Position numbers and translations under genes: made by a program. The notes beneath the pieces were generated by a model. It was not told where the DNA came from. It saw only the letters and a list, made by a program, of their open reading frames with translations, and searched no databases. Below, piece after piece: positions 8,618 through 17,814 of a stretch of 64,000 nt of DNA. The DNA is from Candidatus Rhodoferax bjergmarkensis (GTDB lineage: Bacteria; Pseudomonadota; Gammaproteobacteria; Burkholderiales; Burkholderiaceae_C), in the NCBI GenBank assembly GCA_016708345.1, contig JADJFX010000003.1, forward strand, positions 124,001 through 188,000. Direction: 5' to 3'. Each line of letters begins with the position of its first letter. Within the stretch, counting starts at the first letter, position 1.

Positions 8618-9046
8618 GTGTTTCAAGGGGCTTCCTCATTAAGTCTGGATGCAAAGGGTCGGCTGTCCGTGCCGACCCGGCACCGTGACGTCCTGAGTGC
8701 CACGGCTAACGGACAGCTCACCATCACCCGCCATCCGCATGGCTGTTTGATGGTGTTTCCCCGTCCAGAGTGGGAAAAGTTTGCCTCCCGCATTGCCGCC
8801 TTGCCGATGTCTGATTTGTGGACCAAGCGCATTTTTCTGGGCAACGCCATGGATGTTGAAATTGACGCCACCGGACGGGTGCTGATTTCGCCCGAATTGC
8901 GGCAAGCGGCCGGTATTGCCAAAGATGTTCACATGCTGGGCATGGGCAATCACTTCGAGTTATGGGACAAGGCAACCCATGACGCCTTGGAGGCGAAGGC
9001 TTTGCAGGGTGAAATGTCCGATGCCCTGAAGAATTTTTCGTACTAG
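8618..9046 (+). CDS. mraZ: Transcriptional regulator MraZ, first gene of the dcw cluster
   Basis: A 142-residue MraZ with two AbrB-like swapped-hairpin halves: FQGASSLSLDAKGRLSVPTR at the N-terminus and DVEIDATGRVLISPELR in the second half, the family's duplicated DxxGRxxxP signature. The start is GTG 8618; no ATG gives the conserved N-terminus. MraZ binds DNA upstream of its own gene and usually represses the dcw operon, counteracted by RsmH, the next gene. rsmH starts three bases after the mraZ stop. Confidence 0.95.
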   Translation: MFQGASSLSLDAKGRLSVPTRHRDVLSATANGQLTITRHPHGCLMVFPRPEWEKFASRIAALPMSDLWTKRIFLGNAMDVEIDATGRVLISPELRQAAGIAKDVHMLGMGNHFELWDKATHDALEAKALQGEMSDALKNFSY

Positions 9047-9049
9047 GGT

Positions 9050-9997
9050 GTGGCGGTGGAAACATCATGGAAACACACCACCGTCTTGTTGAACGAAGCG
9101 GTCGACGCGCTGTTCAACAATCCGGACATCGAGCCTGGCAAGTTCAGCGACGAGGTGCCCACTTATGTGGATGCCACGTTTGGTCGGGGTGGGCACAGCC
9201 GTCTGATTTTGAGCAAGTTGCCGCCCCAGGGCCGCTTGATCGCGTTCGACAAGGACCTTGATGCACTGACCGAGGCGGCCACCATCGGCGACGCCCGTTT
9301 TTCCATCAGGCACCAGGGGTTTTCTCACCTGGGCGAGCTGGACTGCGCAAGTGTGACGGGTGTGTTGCTCGACTTGGGCATCAGCTCACCCCAAATCGAC
9401 AACCCGGCGCGTGGTTTCAGCTTCAGGTTCGAGGGCCCGCTGGACATGCGCATGGACACCAGCCGGGGCCAGAGCGTGGCGCAGTGGTTGGCGACGGCCG
9501 AGACAACTCAAATAGCGGAGGTGATACGTGACTATGGTGAAGAACGGTTTGCTGGCGCCATTGCAAAGGCGATTGTTGCTCGCCGACAGGAACGGGGGCC
9601 AATTTCAACCACCACCGAGCTGGCCCAGCTCGTGGCTGACACGGTCAAAACCCGCGAGCCGGGCCAGAATCCTGCAACGCGCACATTTCAGGCTCTTCGG
9701 ATTTTCATCAACGCCGAGCTTGAAGAGTTGCAACAAGCGCTAGAGGCCAGTCTTCATGTACTGCAACCTGGAGGTCGGCTGGTGGTGATCAGTTTTCACT
9801 CGCTGGAAGACCGCATCGTCAAACAGTTCATCGCCAAGCATTCGCGCGATGTGTATGACCGGCGCGCGCCCTTTGCAGCACCCAAAGTCATGCAACTCAA
9901 GGCACTGGGCCGGGTCAAGCCAGGTGTTGCCGAAGTGGCGGGCAACCCCCGCGCCCGCAGCGCCATCATGCGCGTGGCCCAAAAGACTGCAGCATGA
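9050..9997 (+). CDS. rsmH: 16S rRNA (cytosine(1402)-N4)-methyltransferase RsmH (MraW)
   Basis: 315 residues, a normal length. It shows the SAM-binding segment VDATFGRGGHS, the family motif GVLLDLGISSPQID and the C-terminal block ISFHSLEDRIVKQF. It methylates N4 of C1402 in the ribosomal P site. GTG 9050 gives the conserved start AVETSWKHTTVLLNEAV. Its 3' end overlaps ftsL by four bases, indicating translational coupling. Confidence 0.96.
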   Translation: MAVETSWKHTTVLLNEAVDALFNNPDIEPGKFSDEVPTYVDATFGRGGHSRLILSKLPPQGRLIAFDKDLDALTEAATIGDARFSIRHQGFSHLGELDCASVTGVLLDLGISSPQIDNPARGFSFRFEGPLDMRMDTSRGQSVAQWLATAETTQIAEVIRDYGEERFAGAIAKAIVARRQERGPISTTTELAQLVADTVKTREPGQNPATRTFQALRIFINAELEELQQALEASLHVLQPGGRLVVISFHSLEDRIVKQFIAKHSRDVYDRRAPFAAPKVMQLKALGRVKPGVAEVAGNPRARSAIMRVAQKTAA

Positions 9998-10326
9998 TCA
10001 GGCTCAATCTTGTTCTGTCATTGGCCGTGCTGGTCAGTGCCCTGTACCTGGTAACGGTGCAGTACGAGTCGCGCCAGCTGTTTTCCAATCTCGACAAAGC
10101 GCATGCGCAAGAGCGCAAGCTGATGGCAGACAACGCCAAACTGCAGGTTGAAAAGCGTGCGCAGGCGACCTCCTTGCGGGTGGAAAAGCTGGCCCGGGAA
10201 AAACTGCAGATGCGATCGGCCACGCCCGCCATCACGCACTACGTGAGCTACGGTGGTGAGTCGTTGACGGCCAGTGCGCAGTCGATAGACGCGGCCCCCC
10301 GGGTTCTCAGTGGGCAAGTTCAATGA
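9994..10326 (+). CDS. ftsL: Cell division protein FtsL
   Basis: A 110-residue bitopic membrane protein with a short cytoplasmic N-terminus, one transmembrane helix (about residues 4-22) and a periplasmic coiled coil (about residues 25-75, heptad-rich with LDKAHAQERKLMADNAKLQ). It acts with FtsB and FtsQ to recruit and activate FtsW/FtsI at the septum. The call rests on topology, size and position between rsmH and ftsI, with which it overlaps by four bases on each side. Confidence 0.93.
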   Translation: MIRLNLVLSLAVLVSALYLVTVQYESRQLFSNLDKAHAQERKLMADNAKLQVEKRAQATSLRVEKLAREKLQMRSATPAITHYVSYGGESLTASAQSIDAAPRVLSGQVQ

Positions 10327-12056
10327 GCCGCAGCATTGCTTACACCTCCAGCCCCTTGCTGGCCAGCCGCACACCTTTGTGGCGCAGCAAGCTCATTGTG
10401 GCGACCATTGCGCTGGCTTTTGTCGCCTTGGCAGGGCGTGCCGTTTACATCCAGGTGATTGCAAACGACTTTTTTATCAGGCAGGGTCAAGTTCGTTTTG
10501 CGCGCACGCTGGAGCTGCCGGCCCATCGGGGCCGCATTTTGGACCGCAATGGTTTGATTCTGGCCTCCAGTGTGCCGGCCCAAAGCATTTGGGCCATTCC
10601 GGAGGATGTCGAGCGCGATGAACTTGCGCTAAAAAAGTTGGCCAAGTTGCTGGAGATGCCCTTGGCTGAACTCAACAAGCGACTGGAAGACGAAGACAAA
10701 ACCTTTGTCTGGCTGAAACGGCAGGTCGATGACGCGGTGGCCCAACAAATCCAGACACTGGGCATCAAGGGCATTTATCAGCGCAAGGAATACAAGCGAC
10801 AGTATCCCGAAGGCGAGGCGGCCGCCCACGTGGTGGGCTTTACCAATGTCGAAGACATCGGGCAAGAAGGCGTTGAACTCGCCTTCAACAAAGCGCTGGC
10901 AGGGCGCAATGGTTCGCGCCGGGTGATTAAAGACCGTTTGGGACGGGTGGTGGAGGCTGTTGGCGAGCAAATCCCCCCAATTGACGGGCAGGATTTAGAA
11001 CTGAGTGTGGACAGCAAGGTCCAGTTTTTTGCCTACCAGAAGTTGCGCGATGCCGTGCTGCAGCACAAAGCCAAGGCGGGCAGTGTGGTGGTGCTGGACA
11101 TTGTGTCCGGCGAAGTGCTGGCGCTGGCCAATTACCCCAGCTATTCACCTGGAAACCGGCAAAATCTGACCGGCGAACAGTTGCGCAACCGGGCACTGAC
11201 CGATACCTTTGAGCCCGGCTCGACCATGAAGCCCTTTGTGATCGCCCTGGCGCTCGAAAAAGGCATCACAACGCCGCAATCGCAGATCCAGACCGCGCCG
11301 GGGCGGCTTATGGTGGGCAGCGCCATGATCAGCGATGCCCATCCCCATGGCGTGCTGACCGTCAATGAAATCATTCAAAAGTCCAGCAACGTAGGCACCG
11401 TGAAGCTGGCGATGCAGATGCAGCCCAGGGAGATGTGGGACATGTTCAGCCAGGTGGGTTTGGGCCAGAAGCCGCATTTGCCTTTTCCAGGGGCCGTCAG
11501 TGGCCGCCTGCGGGCCTACAAAACGTGGAAGCCGATTGAGCAGGCAACCATGAGCTACGGCTACGGCCTGTCCACCAGCTTGTTTCAGTTGGCCCATGCC
11601 TACAGCGTGTTTGCGCGCGATGGCGATCTGGTTCCGGTCACCATGCAAAAAACAGGCGAACCGGCAGCCGGTGTGCGTGTGATGGATGCGCGCCACGCCA
11701 GTGCGGTGCGCAACATGCTGCACATGGTCACGGGGCCGGGCGGTACGGCACCCAAGGCGCAGACCATGGGTTATTCGGTTGGCGGCAAGACAGGCACCGC
11801 GCACAAGCAGGAAGGCCGCGGCTACGCAGCCAAAAAATACCGTGGGTTTTTTGTCGGACTGGCCCCGGTGGACAAACCGCGCATTGTGGTGGCCGTCATG
11901 ATTGATGAGCCAAGCAACGGCAAGTATTTTGGCGGTGAGGTTGCAGCACCGGTTTTCAGCGAAACCGTGCAGCAAACCCTTCGCATGCTGGGCATTCAGC
12001 CAGACATGTCGGTCAAGCCCCAGATCGTGGCGCAGGCCGTGCAGGAGAGCTTCTGA
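10323..12056 (+). CDS. ftsI: Septal peptidoglycan transpeptidase FtsI (PBP3)
   Basis: A 577-residue class B penicillin-binding protein. A single N-terminal membrane anchor (about residues 22-44) is followed by the pedestal domain (RGRILDRNGLILASS) and the transpeptidase domain with the active-site SxxK (GSTMKPF), SxN (SSN) and KTGT motifs. It cross-links septal peptidoglycan with FtsW. Length and motif order are normal. The stop overlaps the first base of murE. Confidence 0.97.
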   Translation: MSRSIAYTSSPLLASRTPLWRSKLIVATIALAFVALAGRAVYIQVIANDFFIRQGQVRFARTLELPAHRGRILDRNGLILASSVPAQSIWAIPEDVERDELALKKLAKLLEMPLAELNKRLEDEDKTFVWLKRQVDDAVAQQIQTLGIKGIYQRKEYKRQYPEGEAAAHVVGFTNVEDIGQEGVELAFNKALAGRNGSRRVIKDRLGRVVEAVGEQIPPIDGQDLELSVDSKVQFFAYQKLRDAVLQHKAKAGSVVVLDIVSGEVLALANYPSYSPGNRQNLTGEQLRNRALTDTFEPGSTMKPFVIALALEKGITTPQSQIQTAPGRLMVGSAMISDAHPHGVLTVNEIIQKSSNVGTVKLAMQMQPREMWDMFSQVGLGQKPHLPFPGAVSGRLRAYKTWKPIEQATMSYGYGLSTSLFQLAHAYSVFARDGDLVPVTMQKTGEPAAGVRVMDARHASAVRNMLHMVTGPGGTAPKAQTMGYSVGGKTGTAHKQEGRGYAAKKYRGFFVGLAPVDKPRIVVAVMIDEPSNGKYFGGEVAAPVFSETVQQTLRMLGIQPDMSVKPQIVAQAVQESF

Positions 12057-13583
12057 TGCTTGAACTCCATAGCCCCCAGCAAGCAGCCCAGTGGCTGCAA
12101 GGCCGCGTGACCGGCACTTTGCAAACCGACAGCCGCAAGGTGCGTCCGGGCGATGGGTTCATTGCCTGGCCCGGTACGGCGGTGGATGCGCGTCAGTACG
12201 TTGCCGGTGCGCTGGCCAGTGGCGCATCCGCCGTGCTGGTCGAGCGCCAAGGTGCCGAGCCTTATGCATTTCAAGGTGACGCCGTCGCAGCCTATCCCCC
12301 ATTTAAAGGCGGCCGCGGGTTTGATTGCCGCAGCCTATTTTGCGCAGCCATCAGAACAGCTGCAGGTGGTGGCGGTCACCGGCACCAATGGCAAGACGTC
12401 GGTTTCCTGGTGGTTAGCGCAGGCGCTATCAAATTTGAAGCATGTGGCACCCGTCCCCTGTGCGGTGGTGGGCACTTTAGGCATAGGAAAACCACCCGCC
12501 CCAGGCCACGGCCAGGCAGCGCTTGACGCATTGACCCACATGGTAGCCACCGGGCTGACCACTCCGGACCCGGTGCTGCTGCAAAGCAGTTTCAGGCGCT
12601 TTGCCGATGAAGGCGTCAAGGCCTGCGCCATAGAAGCCTCGTCCATTGGCATCGAAGAACACCGCCTTGACGGCACGCGTATTCGCACAGCAGTGTTTAC
12701 CAACTTCACGCAAGACCATCTGGACTACCACGGCAGCATGCAAGCCTACTGGCAGTCCAAGCTGCAATTGTTTCAGTGGCCCGGCCTGCAGGCGGCGGTG
12801 ATCAATATCGACGACCTCCAGGGGGCCGAACTGGCCGCCAACCTTATCGCCTCGGGGCTCGATGCCTGGACTGTTTCCTGCACCGCTCCAGCGCGGCTGC
12901 AGGCCCTTGACATTTGCCATGACGACCAAGGCATGCGTTTTACGGTGGTGGAAGGGCAAGCCAACCATGTGTTGCGCACGGCGCTGATCGGAACCTACAA
13001 CGTGTCCAACCTCCTGTGTGTCATGGCCGCCATGCGTTCACTGGGCGTGCCACTGGCCGCCGTGGTTGATGCATGTCACGACCTGACCCCGGTGCCGGGC
13101 CGCATGGAGTGTGTGCAGGTGGCGGGTCATCCACTGGCCGCTGTGGACTATGCCCATACGCCGGATGCCTTGGGCAAAGCCCTGCAGGCCTTGCGTCCAC
13201 TGGCGCAAAAGCGTGGCGGTCAGCTTTGGTGTGTGTTTGGTTGTGGCGGCGACCGCGATCCGGGCAAGCGCCCGTTGATGGGGGCCATGGCCGCCCGATA
13301 TGCCGACCGTGTGGTGGTGACCAGCGACAACCCGCGCAGTGAAAAACCCGAGACGATCCTGAGTCAGATTTTGCTGGGCTTGAGTGGCCATACCGATGTC
13401 ACCGTGCAGTCGGACCGGGCGTTGGCGCTTGCCCAGGCGCTGGTGCTGGCAGCGCCCCATGATGTTTTGCTGATTGCCGGCAAAGGTCATGAGGATTACC
13501 AGGAAGTGGCAGGCCAGCGCTTGCCATTTTCTGATCTGGAGCAGGTGCGCCGTGCCCTGGCCCAGCGGGAGGATTTGAAATGA
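12056..13583 (+). CDS. murE: UDP-MurNAc-tripeptide synthetase MurE, split by a +1 frameshift at a C5 run
   Basis: The N-terminal domain (LQTDSRKVRPGDGFIAWPG) is read from ATG 12056 up to the CCCCC run at 12296-12300. The conserved remainder (VVAVTGTNGKTSVSWW, then DNPRSEKP) continues in the +1 frame to 13583. Removing one C restores a normal protein of about 508 residues. The DNPR motif specifies meso-diaminopimelate as the amino acid added to UDP-MurNAc-L-Ala-D-Glu. As the gene is essential, a sequencing insertion is most likely; +1 slippage at CCC-C is an alternative. The 3' end overlaps murF by four bases. Confidence 0.93.
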
Positions 13584-15004
13584 ACACAATGACGACTTTA
13601 AAGCACATCCTGCCCTGGCTGTCGAATGCGCGCCTGGTGGGCAGCAGCGACATGGCCTTTGGCCGGGTGCACACCGACACCCGCACCATCGAGCCCGGTG
13701 ATTTGTTCGTGGCATTGCGCGGCGAGCGTTTTGATGCCAATGATTTTCTGGCCGAAGCCCAGGCCAAGGGCGCTGTGGCAGCCATCTGTCAGGGTGAGGT
13801 CGATGCCAAACTGAAAGCTGCAGGTCTTGCCGGTGTGGTGGTGCCAGATGCCAGGCAGGCGCTGGCTGAACTGGCCACCGGCTGGCGCGCGCAGTTCAAG
13901 CTGCCCTTGATTGCCGTGACCGGCAGCAATGGCAAGACCACGGTGACGCAGATGATTGCGTCGATTCTGCGCACCTTCAAACCGGATGCATTCCTGGCCA
14001 CGCAGGGCAATCTGAACAATGAAATCGGGGTGCCGCTGACCTTGCTGCGCCTGCGCAGCCACACGCAGGTGGCGGTGGTAGAGATGGGCATGAACCACCC
14101 GGGCGAAATTGCCGCGCTGGCTGCCATGGCCCGCCCGACGGTGGCCTTGGTCAACAACGCCCAGCGTGAACACCTGGAGTTCATGGCCACCGTGCAAGCC
14201 GTGGCGCAAGAAAATGGCGCGGTCATTGATGCGCTGGCGGGCAATGGCGTGGCGGTGTTCCCGTGCGATGATGAGTTCAGCCCGGTGTGGATGGACAAGG
14301 CTGCGCAGCGCGCTGTGTTGCGGTTTTGCATGGGGCCGACCGACGCTGGCGGGGTTGATGTGACCTGCGCCGAGTCTCACTGGTCAGGCGCTGCCTGGCA
14401 GGTGACGGTGAACACCCCGGCGGGCAGCTTGCACTACGCGCTGAACATTGCCGGTTTGCACAATGTCAAGAATTCACTGGCGGCTGTTGCCTGCACGCTG
14501 GCCGCCGGGGTTCCGCTGGCGGTTATTGCGCAAGGTCTGTGCTTGTTTGAGCCCGTCAAAGGCCGCTCACGCGCGCAGGAGATCAAGTTGGGTGCGCACA
14601 CCCTCACGCTGGTGGATGACACCTACAACGCCAACCCGGACTCGGTGCAAGCGGCGATTGACGTGCTGGCAACGCTGCCGGGCCCGCACCTGCTGGTGCT
14701 GGGCGATATGGGGGAGGTGGGCAGCCAGGGCCCGCAGTTTCACGCGCAAGCCGGCCAACACGCCCGCGCACTGGGCATCGACGCCCTGTTTTCGCTTGGA
14801 GATTTGTCGATTGCCACCAGCCAGAGCTTTGGCAGGGGATGCCACTTTGATGGCATGGCGGCGCTCCAGGGCGCGGTGCTGGCGGCTTTGCCCAGCATGG
14901 GCAGCGTGCTGGTGAAAGGGTCGCGCTTCATGAAGATGGAACAGGTGGTGCAAGCCATTGTGGCGCAAGCCGGTCAACACAAGGAGGCTTCTCATGTGGT
15001 TTAG
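13580..15004 (+). CDS. murF: UDP-MurNAc-tripeptide--D-Ala-D-Ala ligase MurF
   Basis: 474 residues, intact. It has a Mur ligase N-terminal domain (VHTDTRTIEPGDLFVALRGE), the ATP-binding motif AVTGSNGKTTVTQM (about residues 112-125), the conserved EMGMNHPGEI, and a C-terminal domain with DDTYNANPDS. It adds D-Ala-D-Ala to complete the UDP-MurNAc-pentapeptide in the cytoplasm. It overlaps murE upstream, and mraY begins 24 bases after its stop. Confidence 0.96.
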   Translation: MNTMTTLKHILPWLSNARLVGSSDMAFGRVHTDTRTIEPGDLFVALRGERFDANDFLAEAQAKGAVAAICQGEVDAKLKAAGLAGVVVPDARQALAELATGWRAQFKLPLIAVTGSNGKTTVTQMIASILRTFKPDAFLATQGNLNNEIGVPLTLLRLRSHTQVAVVEMGMNHPGEIAALAAMARPTVALVNNAQREHLEFMATVQAVAQENGAVIDALAGNGVAVFPCDDEFSPVWMDKAAQRAVLRFCMGPTDAGGVDVTCAESHWSGAAWQVTVNTPAGSLHYALNIAGLHNVKNSLAAVACTLAAGVPLAVIAQGLCLFEPVKGRSRAQEIKLGAHTLTLVDDTYNANPDSVQAAIDVLATLPGPHLLVLGDMGEVGSQGPQFHAQAGQHARALGIDALFSLGDLSIATSQSFGRGCHFDGMAALQGAVLAALPSMGSVLVKGSRFMKMEQVVQAIVAQAGQHKEASHVV

Positions 15005-15028
15005 CACCCCCCGCCAAAGGGGCGTTTC

Positions 15029-16207
15029 ATGCTTCTGAGTTTTGCCCAATGGCTGCAATCGCAATCGCCAGAATTCGGCTTTTTGCGGGTGTTCCAGTAC
15101 CAGACCTTCCGCGCGGTGATGGCTGCACTGACGGCGCTGTTGATGGGGCTGGCGGCAGGCCCGTATGTGATTCGCCGCCTGGCCGAGCTCAAGATCGGGC
15201 AGCCCATTCGCGAATACGCCATGGCCTCGCATCTGAGCAAAAAAGGCACCCCCACCATGGGCGGTGTGCTGATTTTGCTGTGCATTGCGGTGGCCACCTT
15301 GCTGTGGGTCGATCTGTCCAACCGCTTTGTCTGGATCGTGCTGCTGGTCACCCTTGGCTTTGGTGCGATTGGCTGGGTGGACGACTGGCGCAAGGTGGTG
15401 AACAAAGACCCCGAGGGCATGCGCTCGCGCGAAAAATACTTCTGGCAATCGCTGATCGGACTGGTCGCAGCGCTGTACCTGGTGTTCAGCATTTCCGAAA
15501 ATTCCAATGCGCGCGTGTTAGAGCTGTTTTTCAAATGGGTGCAGTCGGGCTTTGATCTGAATCTGCCGCCAAAAGCCGGCCTGATGGTGCCGTTTTTCAA
15601 GGAAATCAGCTATCCGCTGGGCGTGCTGGGCTTTGTGGTGCTCACTTATCTGGTGATCGTGGGCTCCAGCAATGCGGTCAACCTCACCGATGGCCTGGAT
15701 GGCCTGGCCATCATGCCGGTGGTGCTGGTGGGCTCGTCGCTGGGCGTTTTTGCTTATGTGACCGGCAGTTCTGTATTTTCCAAATACCTGTTTTTGCCGC
15801 ATATCGCCGGGGCCGGTGAGTTGCTGGTGTTCTGTGCAGCCATGCTCGGGGCGGGCCTGGCCTTTTTGTGGTTCAACACCCATCCGGCGCAGGTCTTCAT
15901 GGGCGACGTGGGCGCACTCGCCTTGGGCGGCGCGCTGGGCACCATTGCCGTGATCGTGCGCCAGGAAATTGTGCTGTCGATCATGGGCGGCATCTTTGTG
16001 GTGGAGGCCCTGTCCGTGATGCTGCAGGTGTCGTACTTCAAATACACCAAGAAAAAGTATGGTGAAGGGCGTCGTGTTTTGAAGATGGCACCGCTGCACC
16101 ATCATTTTGAGAAAAGCGGCTGGGCCGAGACGCAGGTGGTGGTGCGTTTCTGGATCATCACCATGCTGCTGTGCATGGTCGGCCTGTCCACCCTGAAGCT
16201 GCGCTAA
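15029..16207 (+). CDS. mraY: Phospho-N-acetylmuramoyl-pentapeptide-transferase MraY
   Basis: A 392-residue polytopic membrane enzyme with about ten transmembrane helices. Catalytic aspartates appear in WVDDWRK and NLTDGLDGLA, and the C-terminal loop has the family motif PLHHHFEKSGWAETQV. It transfers phospho-MurNAc-pentapeptide to undecaprenyl phosphate, forming lipid I. ATG 15029 follows a 24-base gap after murF that contains a GC-rich inverted repeat (CCCC...GGGG). Confidence 0.97.
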   Translation: MLLSFAQWLQSQSPEFGFLRVFQYQTFRAVMAALTALLMGLAAGPYVIRRLAELKIGQPIREYAMASHLSKKGTPTMGGVLILLCIAVATLLWVDLSNRFVWIVLLVTLGFGAIGWVDDWRKVVNKDPEGMRSREKYFWQSLIGLVAALYLVFSISENSNARVLELFFKWVQSGFDLNLPPKAGLMVPFFKEISYPLGVLGFVVLTYLVIVGSSNAVNLTDGLDGLAIMPVVLVGSSLGVFAYVTGSSVFSKYLFLPHIAGAGELLVFCAAMLGAGLAFLWFNTHPAQVFMGDVGALALGGALGTIAVIVRQEIVLSIMGGIFVVEALSVMLQVSYFKYTKKKYGEGRRVLKMAPLHHHFEKSGWAETQVVVRFWIITMLLCMVGLSTLKLR

Positions 16208-16209
16208 CC

Positions 16210-17814
16210 ATGAACAGCCTGCAAGACCAACACGTTCTTATTCTGGGCCTGGGTGCATCCGGCCTGGCGATGGCACGCTGGTGCGCGCGCTGCGGCGCGC
16301 AGGTGACGGTGGCCGACACCCGCGCCGCGCCGCCCCAGTTGCAGGCCCTGCAACGCGATGTGCCCGATGCCCGCTTTGTCAGTGGCGCTTTCGATGCCGC
16401 GCTCGTGGAAGGCACCGGCGTGCGTGCCGTCTTCAAGAGCCCCGGCTTGTCACCCGCTGAGGTTGCTACTATTTCAGGAGCTGCTCGCGCAATGAATATA
16501 TGCGCTACAGGCGAATTGGGCTTGTTTTCCAAGGCCTTGGCGGAGCTGGCGGAGGCGCGCAACTACCAGCCGCAGGTGCTGGCAGTGACCGGCACCAACG
16601 GCAAAACCACGGTGACATCGCTCACCGGCCAGTTGATCAGCCGTGCAGGCAAAACGGTGGCCGTGGCGGGCAATATCGGTCCGACCCTGCTCGATACCCT
16701 GCGCCAGCGGCTGGACGAAGACGCCTTGCCCGAGGTGTGGGTGATTGAGCTGTCCAGCTTTCAGCTCGATGGTGAAACCAGCTTTGAGCCCACTGCCGCC
16801 GTGGTGCTCAACCTCACCCAGGACCATCTGGACTGGCATGGCGACATGGCTGCGTATGGCGCTGCCAAAGCCAATATTTTTGGCCAGCAGGGCCTTTTGG
16901 TGCTCAACCGCCAGGACCCGGCCGTGATGGCGATGCTGCCGCAACCGGTGCGGGTCAAGCTGCAGCGCCCCCAGCAGCGCGCCCATGTGACGTTTGGCAG
17001 CGACATGCCCCAGCGCCCCGGTGACTTTGGCATCGAAGAGGTTAACGGCATGGTCTGGCTGGTGCGCGCACTGGAGGCTGATGAAACCCGGCGCAAGCGC
17101 AGCCGCCGCGCCGGGCCGCCCCAAGCGGCGCCAGCCCCCTTGGGGGGCAGCGCAGCACACGCAGTGGCAAGCGTGGGGGCCAACATGTACGAGGCAGCTG
17201 AGGAGTTGCACATCCAGCGCCTGATGCCTGCCGATGCCTTGCGCATCCGGGGTCGCCACAACGCCACCAATGCGCTCGCGGCGTTGGCCCTGAGCTGCGC
17301 TTGCGGTTGCGCTTTGGGGCCGGTGCTCTACGGACTGCGCGAATACCGTGGCGAGCCGCACCGGGTGGAGTCGGTCGGCATCATCAATGAAGTCGAGTTC
17401 TTTGACGACAGCAAAGGCACCAACGTGGGTGCCACGGTGGCGGCGCTCAGCGGCTTGGGTGCGGACCGAAAATTGATCGTGATTCTGGGCGGCGAAGGCA
17501 AGGGGCAGGATTTCTCGCCGCTGGCCGAGCCAGTGGCTCGTTATGCGCGCGCGGTGGTCTTGATGGGTCGGGATGCGCCGCTGATTCGCACGGCGCTGGA
17601 GAGCTCCGGCGTGCCGCTGGCGGATGCTGACTCCATGGCGCAAGCCGTGCTGCTCGCCAACGCCAAAGCCCATGCGGGCGATGCCGTGCTGATGTCGCCC
17701 GCCTGCGCCAGTTTTGACATGTTTGACAACTACGAACACCGCGCCCGTGTTTTTTGCGATGCGGTGGCTGAGCTGGCCAGCGCGGCCGGTTTGCCGCTGG
17801 AGGGGGCGCTGTGA
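16210..17814 (+). CDS. murD: UDP-MurNAc-L-alanine--D-glutamate ligase MurD, with repeat-derived insertions
   Basis: ATG 16210 lies two bases after the mraY stop and starts the expected Rossmann segment HVLILGLGASGLAMARW. The ATP motif AVTGTNGKTTVTSL and C-terminal FDDSKGTNVGATVAAL are present. At 534 residues it is clearly longer than typical MurD (440-500). Two stretches look foreign: about residues 86-104, encoded by the dispersed hairpin repeat at 16464, and about residues 301-324 (PPQAAPAPLGGSAAHAVAS), encoded by a GC-rich palindrome. Both keep the frame. It adds D-Glu to UDP-MurNAc-L-Ala. It overlaps ftsW by four bases. Confidence 0.95.
   Translation: MNSLQDQHVLILGLGASGLAMARWCARCGAQVTVADTRAAPPQLQALQRDVPDARFVSGAFDAALVEGTGVRAVFKSPGLSPAEVATISGAARAMNICATGELGLFSKALAELAEARNYQPQVLAVTGTNGKTTVTSLTGQLISRAGKTVAVAGNIGPTLLDTLRQRLDEDALPEVWVIELSSFQLDGETSFEPTAAVVLNLTQDHLDWHGDMAAYGAAKANIFGQQGLLVLNRQDPAVMAMLPQPVRVKLQRPQQRAHVTFGSDMPQRPGDFGIEEVNGMVWLVRALEADETRRKRSRRAGPPQAAPAPLGGSAAHAVASVGANMYEAAEELHIQRLMPADALRIRGRHNATNALAALALSCACGCALGPVLYGLREYRGEPHRVESVGIINEVEFFDDSKGTNVGATVAALSGLGADRKLIVILGGEGKGQDFSPLAEPVARYARAVVLMGRDAPLIRTALESSGVPLADADSMAQAVLLANAKAHAGDAVLMSPACASFDMFDNYEHRARVFCDAVAELASAAGLPLEGAL
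16464..16520 (+). repeat. Dispersed hairpin repeat, copy 2 (inside murD, in frame)
   Basis: TGCTACTATTTCAGGAGCTG leads to GCGCA (16487-16491), nine bases, TGCGC (16501-16505), then TACAGGCGAATTGGGC. The architecture matches the other copies; the reading frame through GCTGCTCGCGCA is the same as in rlmI. Confidence 0.75.
17111..17181 (+). repeat. GC-rich palindromic repeat inside murD
   Basis: A segment built around GCCCCCTTGGGGGGC (near-perfect stem) and ending GCAAGCGTGGGGGCC. I recall similar sequences as intergenic repeats in Comamonadaceae; here it is translated as a Pro/Ala/Gly-rich loop in MurD. Only one copy was found in this window. Confidence 0.55.

Noticed and set aside
12424..12445. 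GCGCTATCAAATTTGAAGC in murE resembling the start of the dispersed repeat
   Set aside because: No GCGCA-N9-TGCGC hairpin or 3' block follows; similarity is too short.
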